Positions 1 through 4,618 of a DNA stretch of 10,921 nt are shown piece by piece. A model generated the notes under the pieces. That model was not told where the DNA came from and searched no databases. It saw only the letters and a list, made by a program, of their open reading frames with translations. This DNA comes from a bacterium (GTDB lineage: Bacteria > Patescibacteriota > Minisyncoccia > Minisyncoccales > PWPS01), in the NCBI GenBank assembly GCA_018400895.1, contig JAGYLR010000020.1, positions 1 through 10,921 on the forward strand. The letters run 5' to 3'. Position 1 is the stretch's first letter. Every line of letters starts with the position of its first letter. The position numbers and the translations under genes were made by a program.

Positions 1-291
1 CCCATCTATTTCAGTTCTCATCTCTTCCAAGTGTTCTGCGAGTAGGTTTAAGTTAACATATGTAGCATCAGCGTGAGTTGCCGGTGTTGTGCTATCGTAT
101 CCCCTTTCGCTTATTGTAAGAGTGTTTGTAGTTCTGCTTGAGATCAGTATCTTTTCATCTTCTATTGTAACAACGAAGTTTGTTGTTGGAAACACTGATC
201 CATCCACTACATCAAAAGATGTTGTTTCTCCGGATAGTAGTTGTCCATCCAGAATAGTTCTTGCGTTATCTTTGATTTGTAAGTATGTCAT
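1..291 (-). CDS. Phage structural protein, N-terminal 97 residues (3' end cut by window edge)
   Basis: The ATG at 291 opens a frame that runs to base 1 without a stop, so only the N-terminus is present. It starts MTYLQIKDNARTILDGQLL, continues as a beta-rich stretch (NFVVTIEDEKILI), and then has TISERGYDST followed by PATHADATYVNLNL. Short phage structural or tail-associated proteins often combine an 'ERGxxxTxAxxHxxxAxV' segment with a helical AEHLEE segment, as here at the end. I recognise the pattern but cannot name the family. The gene follows the tail-type protein at 336-713 after a 44-base gap that holds a strong hairpin. Its start lacks a Shine-Dalgarno sequence (preceding bases TTATTTT). 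A role in the tail or baseplate is inferred from position and composition. Confidence 0.75.
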   Translation of the reverse strand, partial: MTYLQIKDNARTILDGQLLSGETTSFDVVDGSVFPTTNFVVTIEDEKILISSRTTNTLTISERGYDSTTPATHADATYVNLNLLAEHLEEMRTEIDG

Positions 292-307
292 AAAATAATG
301 AAGTTAT

Positions 308-327
308 CCCTGCCCCGGAGGGCAGAG
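308..327 (-). promoter_or_regulatory. GC-rich RNA hairpin with UCCG (UNCG-class) tetraloop
   Basis: In the minus-strand transcript, CTGCCC pairs with GGGCAG across a TCCG loop at 310-325. A T-G wobble and one more C-G pair extend the stem to 8 bp over 308-327. UNCG tetraloops are exceptionally stable. The hairpin sits between the TAG stop at 336-338 and the ATG at 291. No U-tract follows (next bases GATAACTTC), so it is not a standard intrinsic terminator. An mRNA-stabilising or processing element, or a partial terminator, fits better. Confidence 0.6.
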
Positions 328-337
328 GAACGCCACT
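328..337 (-). repeat. 10-base repeat AGTGGCGTTC, copy 1
   Basis: Minus-strand AGTGGCGTTC occurs here, overlapping the TAG stop of the upstream gene, and again at 1281-1290 in the gap after the capsid gene. Both copies lie beside RNA hairpins in two of the three real intergenic gaps. The match is exact but short. Confidence 0.4.
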
Positions 338-713
338 ATGCTGGTTGTCCAAGTTTCAGTTTAATTGTGAACTGAATTGCGTCTTCTGCTTCTAAAGGAA
401 TTCCTGTAAAGTTTCCTCTGATATACAGATCTCCACTTGTTTCTGCTGTGAATAGTCCTACTTCTGATATTGTTTGCTCACTGAGTGATTCTAGTGTTGC
501 TACCACTTGGTATGTGTCATCTGCTACATCTCCTGTTACAACTGTGTTTGCTCCTTGAATTCTGGTTTCTGCTGATTCTGTTTCAAGGGATGTGTCTGCT
601 GCTGTTGGTGCTTCTGATCCTCCTGTTCCCCATCCAACATATCTTGGTGGTGTGTTTGCGTTAAGTTTAGAAATTACTCCTGCAATTCCTGTGTTTGTAA
701 GTAATGAAGCCAT
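336..713 (-). CDS. Virion structural protein, probably tail or tail-fibre associated
   Basis: This is a 125-residue protein starting MASLLTNTGIAGVISKLN. I chose the ATG at 713 over an upstream in-frame TTG at 737, because TTG lies inside the previous gene and the ATG has the strong local context TATAATATG one base after that gene's stop. The sequence follows a pattern I know from podovirus-like structural modules: an N-terminal helix, then PPRYVGWGTGG, a Thr/Ala-rich linker, SETRIQG-type beta segments, TISEVGLF, and a terminal strand pair ending IQFTIKLKLG. No signal peptide or membrane segment is seen. It probably forms part of the tail or neck, but the exact location is inference. It ends in TAG, followed directly by the AGTGGCGTTC repeat and the UCCG hairpin. 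Confidence 0.8.
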   Translation of the reverse strand: MASLLTNTGIAGVISKLNANTPPRYVGWGTGGSEAPTAADTSLETESAETRIQGANTVVTGDVADDTYQVVATLESLSEQTISEVGLFTAETSGDLYIRGNFTGIPLEAEDAIQFTIKLKLGQPA

Positions 714-719
714 ATTATA
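711..719 (-). promoter_or_regulatory. Non-Shine-Dalgarno start context TATAATATG
   Basis: The minus strand reads TATAATATG, with the ATG of the 336-713 gene immediately after the AT-rich hexamer. The TAA inside it is the stop codon of the 715-882 gene. The hexamer resembles a -10 box but abuts the ATG, which leaves no room for a transcription start. A translation-initiation role is more likely. Confidence 0.45.
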
Positions 720-882
720 TTTCAGTTTCAGTAACAACTCCCATATCTTCCCATTTTCCTGCGATACTCCATCTTCTTTTTTTTGCGAACTTGTAGATAA
801 AATTAGGAATGTATCGTGGTTTAGGTTTTACTCTAAACACCTTTGCTGAAATTGTTGCTGTAACTGGTGATTTAATTTCCAT
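715..882 (-). CDS. Small basic protein, 55 residues, unknown function
   Basis: The start MEIKSPVTATISAKVFRVKP leads to a basic middle (KFAKKRRW) and a C-terminus GKWEDMGVVTETEI. Start and stop are well fixed. Its ATG shares bases with the TAA stop of the upstream gene (TAATG), and its own TAA is one base before the ATG of the next gene. A Met-poor, lysine/arginine-rich sequence without a membrane segment or cysteines suggests a small structural or nucleic-acid-contacting protein. I do not recognise the family. Its position between two capsid/tail-module genes points to a virion role. An eight-A run at 777-784 lies within it. Confidence 0.7.
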   Translation of the reverse strand: MEIKSPVTATISAKVFRVKPKPRYIPNFIYKFAKKRRWSIAGKWEDMGVVTETEI

Positions 883-1256
883 TAGTAAACTGGTTTATCT
901 TTTTTAGCATCGACCTTTTGCTTTTTTCCTTTCTCTTTTGTAGTGGCTGTCTTTTTTTCCTTCTTAAGTTTATCCATTTCCTTTTTCAATCGGTGTTCTC
1001 TTTCTTCAAGGGTTTCTTTTGCTGCTTCTATTGATCCTTCATCTATCTTTGCGAAAACATGATTGCTTTGCATTTTTAGACAGACTGAATCAGTGTCAAG
1101 GAATTTTATAATATCCTTGTTGTCTGTTTCGAACAAGAAGTCGTTGAACTCTATCTTGGTTCCGGGAATGGTTATTACTTGCCCTTCCACTTGTTGCTTA
1201 TATGATTTTTTCATAGGAATTTTTAAGTTCCTAAACTTTGATCTATATCTTTGCAT
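882..1256 (-). CDS. Conserved phage head-region protein with lysine-rich tail
   Basis: The 124-residue product begins MQRYRSKFRNLKIPMKKSY and continues through VITIPGTKIEFNDFLFET to KDIIKFLDTD. This resembles a family of small proteins often encoded just after the major capsid gene in tailed phages: a short beta domain of 'PGxxIEFxxGxYETxD...IxFL' type. From about residue 72 the protein becomes a charged helix (AAKETLEEREHRLKKEMDKL), then a lysine-rich disordered tail ending KKDKPVY. The tail might bind DNA or a partner, which is inference. The start is preceded by A-rich sequence with no Shine-Dalgarno. It follows the capsid gene across a 76-base structured gap and is joined to the next gene by TAATG. 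Confidence 0.8.
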   Translation of the reverse strand: MQRYRSKFRNLKIPMKKSYKQQVEGQVITIPGTKIEFNDFLFETDNKDIIKFLDTDSVCLKMQSNHVFAKIDEGSIEAAKETLEEREHRLKKEMDKLKKEKKTATTKEKGKKQKVDAKKDKPVY

Positions 1257-1278
1257 TTTTCTTTTTTTTAGTTAATAA

Positions 1279-1322
1279 CTGAACGCCACTCTGTTCAGCT
1301 CCCCCAGAGTGACAAGGAGAGC
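1279..1322 (-). promoter_or_regulatory. Tandem hairpins with complementary loops (candidate kissing-loop RNA)
   Basis: In the minus-strand RNA, GCTCTCC (1322-1316) pairs with GGGGAGC (1304-1298), with one T-G wobble, around an 11-base loop TTGTCACTCTG. The next five bases, TGAAC (1297-1293), pair with GTTCA (1284-1280) around the loop AGAGTGGC. The loops contain CACTCT (1311-1306) and AGAGTG (1292-1287), which are perfectly complementary. Alternative pairings CACTCTG/CAGAGTG and CTGAAC/GTTCAG are also possible, so the element could switch between forms. It lies 11 bases after the capsid stop codon. No U-tract follows, so it is not an ordinary terminator. Confidence 0.5.
1281..1290 (-). repeat. 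10-base repeat AGTGGCGTTC, copy 2
   Basis: Identical to the copy at 328-337. Here it covers the 3' half of a hairpin loop and the first four bases of that hairpin's descending stem. Confidence 0.4.
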
Positions 1323-1332
1323 CGATCCAGCA

Positions 1333-2496
1333 CTAAAGTGAACTCTTTGAACAGACTGCGTGGGTTGACTCCAATTTAATTTGGAGACCAGCTTCTGTAA
1401 GGTATTCTTCTTTAGTAGAATCTTCGTCGTTTGCTTGTCGGTTGGTTAATAACTTCGTATCTCTTCCTTCAAGGTACTTGTAGGTAAGGTTTTCCATATC
1501 GAGAACGATACAGTAGTTACCAAAAGTATCTCCCTTGAGTAGATCGTGCTTTATCATATGAAGTGTTCCGTGTGCGCTTTCGTAGGTATAAATCTTTATA
1601 CCGTATGTCTTTTCGGTTTCCATCTTTGTTACCTTTCCGGCAGCCCATTGGTTTATCTGGGTGATGAAAGAAGGTGACATAAATGCATACTTTTCAGTAT
1701 TACCGTTTGCGAATGCGTCTTCAAGGAATGCTTCAAATTCAGGCTCGGTGTCTACACTGGCTGTTGCGTAGGTAGAAATAGCGTTAATGATTCCTTCGGT
1801 ATGTCTTTCAGGGTGAGTTCCGTCTGTGGTTTTATATTTTTTACCATAGAGGAATGCTCTTTCGATATCGACTGCGTGTTCGATACCTTTCTTTCTTCTC
1901 TGATATTCTAAATCATTCTCTTTGATAAGGGTCTTGGTTGCTTTTGAAGTTTCGGTTACACCGAATGGAGTTCTAAAGATTTGGCAGTAACCAACTTTTT
2001 CAGTAGGTGTGGTGCCTTTAATTGTTCTTAGTGTTGCTCCTTCTTCGTTAGCGTTACCAACGATCCAAATTGTAAGAGATGATAAATCTTCTGTTCCTAT
2101 TTCCCCTCCAAGTTCAGCTGTTAAGGTTAAAGTATCTGTGGATACATCTGTTACCTTGAAGTTAAACTTCTTTGATGGTAAGTAGATAATATCTCCGTCA
2201 GAAAATCTTGCTCCTTGACCTGATGCTACAACAAGACTTACTGCTGCTGAAATGTCTTTTCCAGATTGTCCTGTGTGTGATGTAGCTTCTCTGGCTTGGA
2301 AGTCGTCTTCATACCATTTGAATTCAGAATCATCAGTTGCTTCTTTTTTGAACGCTTTTCCTTTTCCGCTAACAGGATCTTTTCCTGCATTCGTAAGAAG
2401 TGCAAGGAGTGGATATCTGTTTACATCCAGTAAAGAAATGGTATCGGCCATATTGTACCGACGTGCGACTCTATTAGTTGTATCTCGTAAAGCCAT
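1333..2496 (-). CDS. Major capsid protein, SU10/DUF5309-like
   Basis: This 387-residue protein forms the icosahedral shell. The diagnostic stretch is residues 171-220: CQIFRTPFGVTET, then QRRKKGIEHAVDIERAFLYG, a pattern I associate with SU10-type major head proteins (DUF5309). The N-terminal part, with NRVARRYNMADTISLLDV, PLLALL and FKWYEDDF, also fits that family. The region around residues 75-150 looks like a beta-rich insertion. I kept the ATG at 2496, because residues before the second Met (M16, ATG at 2451) match the family's N-terminal helix. M16 is an alternative start with the context ACAATATG. Size is ordinary for the family. It follows the scaffold gene across a 123-base structured leader and ends in TAG before the kissing-hairpin element. 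Confidence 0.9.
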   Translation of the reverse strand: MALRDTTNRVARRYNMADTISLLDVNRYPLLALLTNAGKDPVSGKGKAFKKEATDDSEFKWYEDDFQAREATSHTGQSGKDISAAVSLVVASGQGARFSDGDIIYLPSKKFNFKVTDVSTDTLTLTAELGGEIGTEDLSSLTIWIVGNANEEGATLRTIKGTTPTEKVGYCQIFRTPFGVTETSKATKTLIKENDLEYQRRKKGIEHAVDIERAFLYGKKYKTTDGTHPERHTEGIINAISTYATASVDTEPEFEAFLEDAFANGNTEKYAFMSPSFITQINQWAAGKVTKMETEKTYGIKIYTYESAHGTLHMIKHDLLKGDTFGNYCIVLDMENLTYKYLEGRDTKLLTNRQANDEDSTKEEYLTEAGLQIKLESTHAVCSKSSL

Positions 2497-2620
2497 ATTC
2501 TTTTTGAATTAGCGAATAATCTCGATTGTCTTCGACCAAGACGCTCGGCAACACTTTTAGGTTCTCCTTACAATTGTCCTTTCGGGTCGTAAGGGCCCGG
2601 GTAGGTTTCGCTCCACCCAT
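2474..2620 (-). CDS. Doubtful 48-residue ORF across the capsid leader
   Basis: An ATG at 2620 overlaps the scaffold stop (TAATG) and opens a frame starting MGGAKPTRAL and ending TRYN, inside the capsid gene's first codons. AGGAGG lies seven bases upstream, the best Shine-Dalgarno match noted, but it is formed by glycine codons of the scaffold's C-terminus. Codon choice (CCC/CGG/GCC-like, GC-rich) differs from the neighbours, and the segment folds into hairpins. It could be a leader peptide whose translation controls access to the capsid start. It is more likely fortuitous. Confidence 0.2.
   Translation of the reverse strand: MGGAKPTRALTTRKDNCKENLKVLPSVLVEDNRDYSLIQKEYGFTRYN
2497..2619 (-). 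promoter_or_regulatory. GC-richer structured leader upstream of the capsid gene
   Basis: This is the longest gap in the window. Its first 60 transcribed bases are about 57% G+C, well above the surrounding genes. Minus-strand hairpins visible are: GGGTGG/CTACCC with loop AGCGAAAC (2599-2618); CCTTAC/GTAAGG around 17 bases (2566-2594); and GTCTT/AAGAC with loop GGTCG (2528-2542). The last 20 bases before the ATG are AT-rich and unstructured. TATAAT occurs at 2619-2624 (minus) but lacks a recognisable -35 box. A cis-acting element that boosts or times capsid synthesis is inferred. I do not recognise a known riboswitch class. Confidence 0.5.
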
Positions 2621-3348
2621 TATAGTCCTCCTAACATACCACCTCCTCCTGCATTCTTTATTCCTTCTATTACTTTGTCTTCATCTGATTTGTCTTGTGA
2701 ATGCGTTTGGGGTTGTGTTTTCTCTACTTGTTTTGGTTTTTTAACTTCTTCTACTTTCATTATAGCAGATGCTTTTTCTACTGCTTTTTTTAGTGTAATT
2801 GGTTCTCCTCTTGTTTTTGATGCTGACACAATGTCTAGGACTACATCTCTAAACACTTGTCCTCTCTCTGTTTGTTCTTGTAATATAGGATAATCCTTTG
2901 ATACATCTCTTATGTCGTTTCTTACTTTATCTCTAAAGTTGGACTCCTTGCTGTATACATCAGTTGCTTTCCTTTCGGAGATTGCTTCTGACATCTTCTT
3001 TACTTTGTTTACAAGGAACTTTCCATATTCTTTCGGATCCATTTTTGAATAGTCTGCCTTCTCTATCTCTTCTAGTATTTCTTTTTCTACATCTAGCATC
3101 TCCTCTTTGATTTCTTTTTTTTCTTCCGGGGTTGATGCTTCTTGTTTTGCTTTCTCTAGTCGAGATAGTTTTTCAGACTGTTCGTGTAGTTTCTTTTCAA
3201 GTTCTGAATAAGATTTAACTACATCTTCTTTGGACTTATCCCGGAACTTGTCAGGGATAATTGTTTCTTCTCCAGCTTCCTCTGGTTCTTCACCAGTTTC
3301 TTCTATTTCTTCTTCGGCCTCATTGAGGTTATCGAATTGTTCTTCCAT
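2620..3348 (-). CDS. Capsid assembly scaffolding protein
   Basis: The 242-residue protein directs shell assembly and normally leaves the mature head. Evidence is the order of segments. There is a very acidic start (MEEQFDNLNEAEEEIEE), then the typical IPDKFRDKSKEDVVKSYSEL motif at about residues 31-50, a long charged coiled coil to about residue 110, and more helices (MDPKEYGKFL, FRDVVLDIVSAS). It ends with a disordered lysine/glutamine-rich stretch and NAGGGGMLGGL. Acid-rich start plus coiled coil plus placement just before the capsid gene is the classic scaffold signature. It starts three bases after the stop of the 3352-3741 gene, so the two are probably translated together. No internal protease motif was seen. 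Confidence 0.88.
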   Translation of the reverse strand: MEEQFDNLNEAEEEIEETGEEPEEAGEETIIPDKFRDKSKEDVVKSYSELEKKLHEQSEKLSRLEKAKQEASTPEEKKEIKEEMLDVEKEILEEIEKADYSKMDPKEYGKFLVNKVKKMSEAISERKATDVYSKESNFRDKVRNDIRDVSKDYPILQEQTERGQVFRDVVLDIVSASKTRGEPITLKKAVEKASAIMKVEEVKKPKQVEKTQPQTHSQDKSDEDKVIEGIKNAGGGGMLGGL

Positions 3349-3351
3349 AGT

Positions 3352-3741
3352 TTATTTTAATAAGTTTATAATTTTATTTATAAAGTCTTTACCCTTTTGT
3401 GATTTGTCAGGAAGTTCTGAGGGTTCTCCTTTAGGTACTCCTTGTTCTCTCCACTCTCTCTCTGTATCACCAACATCTCTTAATTTGTTTGCCAACTGTG
3501 AAAGGAGTGGTTCATTTCTTGTTTCTTGATGGCGTCTTAATGTCTCTTGAGGGTCATGAAGTTCTACTGTGTCGAGTCCTTTGAATCTGTTTGTATCTCG
3601 TATGATGTCATCGGATACATCAACTCCTAGGCTTTGTAGTTTTCCTAACTGATCCCAATCCATTTCATTTGTTGGTGTTGGGTAGGGTTCTTTTGCTGGT
3701 GCTTTTTTTCTTGGTCCTCTTCCTCTTAATGCTTTATTCAT
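3352..3741 (-). CDS. Small head-module protein, 129 residues, unknown function
   Basis: It starts MNKALRGRGPRKKAPAKEPY, a basic proline-rich and probably disordered N-terminus. A charged helical middle follows (LQSLGVDVSDDIIRD, PQETLRRHQETRNEPLLSQL), and it ends in a predicted amphipathic helix KGKDFINKIINLLK. No family is recognised. There are no cysteines or membrane segments. It overlaps the upstream gene by eight bases (ATGAATAA) and stops three bases before the scaffold. A head-assembly or internal virion protein is a reasonable guess from position alone. Confidence 0.7.
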   Translation of the reverse strand: MNKALRGRGPRKKAPAKEPYPTPTNEMDWDQLGKLQSLGVDVSDDIIRDTNRFKGLDTVELHDPQETLRRHQETRNEPLLSQLANKLRDVGDTEREWREQGVPKGEPSELPDKSQKGKDFINKIINLLK

Positions 3742-3955
3742 AGTTTTTTAATTCTTCTGGTATCTCAATGGCTCTGTTCAGTCCATTGATTTTTTGAATA
3801 ATCCGGACATATTCTGCCCCGATGTCTTGTAGAGTTCGACCTTCTATTTCTACCCTACGAAGATTTTCTACTTCTCTGTTTACTTCTTCTCTAACTTGTT
3901 GTTGATATAGTTGCCATCCTTCCATTTTCTCTATATCAAGGATCTCTCTTCTCAT
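3734..3955 (-). CDS. Small helical protein, 73 residues, unknown function
   Basis: The start is MRREILDIEKMEGWQLYQQQ, and the whole chain is predicted helical and highly charged (VREEVNREVENLRRVEIEG, VRIIQKINGLNRAIEIPEEL). The start is fixed by an ATGA overlap with the acidic gene upstream, and the end by an ATGAATAA overlap with the next gene. Small helical proteins of the type 'E..xGWQLY...' occur near portal genes in tailed phages, and here it follows the portal cluster. I cannot name a family. It could be a coiled-coil adaptor or assembly factor. Confidence 0.7.
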   Translation of the reverse strand: MRREILDIEKMEGWQLYQQQVREEVNREVENLRRVEIEGRTLQDIGAEYVRIIQKINGLNRAIEIPEELKNYE

Positions 3956-4194
3956 AGTTCTTCTTCTAAATCTTCTAGTCCAATCCCTTCGCCTCCGAAA
4001 CCACCAAGAGGTTCTGTTTCTCTTAATGCTTCTAATGCTTCAATGGCTAGGTTGATTTTATCTTCTCTATTTGCTCCATCTACAATGGCAACTGAAACAG
4101 CTTCTGTTATTTCAGTGTCTTCTTCCATTGTGTCTTCTTCTATTGGCTCCTCCATTGTGCCTTCTTCCATTTCGTTTAATTCTTCATTTAACAT
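3952..4194 (-). CDS. Very acidic small protein, 80 residues
   Basis: The N-terminal half is a run of Glu/Met/Thr-rich repeats: the segment from Glu-10 reads MEEGTMEEPIEEDTMEEDTE. A likely helical segment follows (EDKINLAIEALEALRET), then a glycine-rich link GGFGGEG and an acidic end LEDLEEEL. It is too acidic to bind DNA by itself. Comparable short acidic proteins next to portal genes may act as assembly chaperones or portal-associated factors, but that is inference. The start lies in the TATAATATG context one base after the upstream stop, and its TGA overlaps the next ATG (ATGA). Confidence 0.7.
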   Translation of the reverse strand: MLNEELNEMEEGTMEEPIEEDTMEEDTEITEAVSVAIVDGANREDKINLAIEALEALRETEPLGGFGGEGIGLEDLEEEL

Positions 4195-4200
4195 ATTATA
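4192..4200 (-). promoter_or_regulatory. Non-Shine-Dalgarno start context TATAATATG
   Basis: The minus strand reads TATAATATG at the start of the acidic 80-residue gene. The TAA within it ends the 140-residue gene. The nonamer is the same as at 711-719 and 8519-8527. Confidence 0.45.
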
Positions 4201-4618
4201 GTAATGGGATGTCTTTTGCCCAGTTAGTTAGTAATCCATTTACAGATACAACGACAGCATCTTCTCCGGGTGTTCCTGATGGTGATCCAACAGCAACTGG
4301 AGTTGCTACTACTCTGATGTATCTTTTTGATCTTTGAACTTCAAACACTTCTGTTGATTCTTCATCTACAGAAGTTTCTGTTCCTCCAGTAGCAACAGTT
4401 GCGCTTGACATGTCCGAAGAATCAGACTCTTCTACTTTGAACTTAACAGATCCAACATCTGTTCCGAACTCTCCTGTTGATGCCATTAAAACAATGGTAT
4501 CGAATGCTCTTTGTGCTTCAATGTGAGTATCAATTGTATCTCCATTGGTTGCTGCGTCTATTTCTTGTGGATCAAGAAATGTTGTTTGCTTTATGTAATT
4601 TTTAATTCTCTGTGTCAT
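4196..4618 (-). CDS. Beta-rich structural protein, possible capsid decoration protein
   Basis: The 140-residue product starts MTQRIKNYIKQTTFLDPQEI. Its core has FDTIVLMASTGEFGT, VKFKVEESDSSDMSSAT, and VQRSKRYIRVVATP. This alternation of strands with an 'FKVEESD...' and 'SKRYIRVV' pair is common in phage head decoration or stabilising proteins with a jelly-roll-like fold. The resemblance is a pattern judgement, not a database result. The C-terminus (VVSVNGLLTNWAKDIPLL) is another strand plus a short tail. The gene overlaps the portal stop by ATGA, so it is translationally coupled to the portal, and lies one base before the acidic gene. Confidence 0.7.
   Translation of the reverse strand: MTQRIKNYIKQTTFLDPQEIDAATNGDTIDTHIEAQRAFDTIVLMASTGEFGTDVGSVKFKVEESDSSDMSSATVATGGTETSVDEESTEVFEVQRSKRYIRVVATPVAVGSPSGTPGEDAVVVSVNGLLTNWAKDIPLL

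Noticed and set aside
714..737. Upstream TTG start giving an eight-residue extension of the 336-713 gene.
   Set aside because: It would lie wholly within the preceding gene, and the ATG at 713 has better context and a family-like N-terminus.
777..784. Run of eight A residues in the 55-residue gene that could allow slippage into the frame of the 336-713 gene.
   Set aside because: A +1 shift would be needed, which A-runs do not favour by the usual -1 mechanism, and both genes have well-placed own starts and stops.
1279..1311. H-type pseudoknot from stems CACTCTG/CAGAGTG and CTGAAC/GTTCAG.
   Set aside because: The loop crossing the 7-bp stem would be only two bases, too short to span it; the tandem-hairpin form fits better.
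1257..1335. TAG stop of the capsid gene followed by an open frame of about 29 codons and folded RNA, which looks like readthrough.
   Set aside because: The added peptide is short, spans non-coding hairpins, and ends within the next gene; the first stem starts 11 bases after the stop, and TAG also ends other ordinary genes here.
2619..2624. Minus-strand TATAAT upstream of the capsid gene as a -10 promoter box.
   Set aside because: No -35-like hexamer is found at proper spacing, and the sequence is explained by the scaffold stop codon context.
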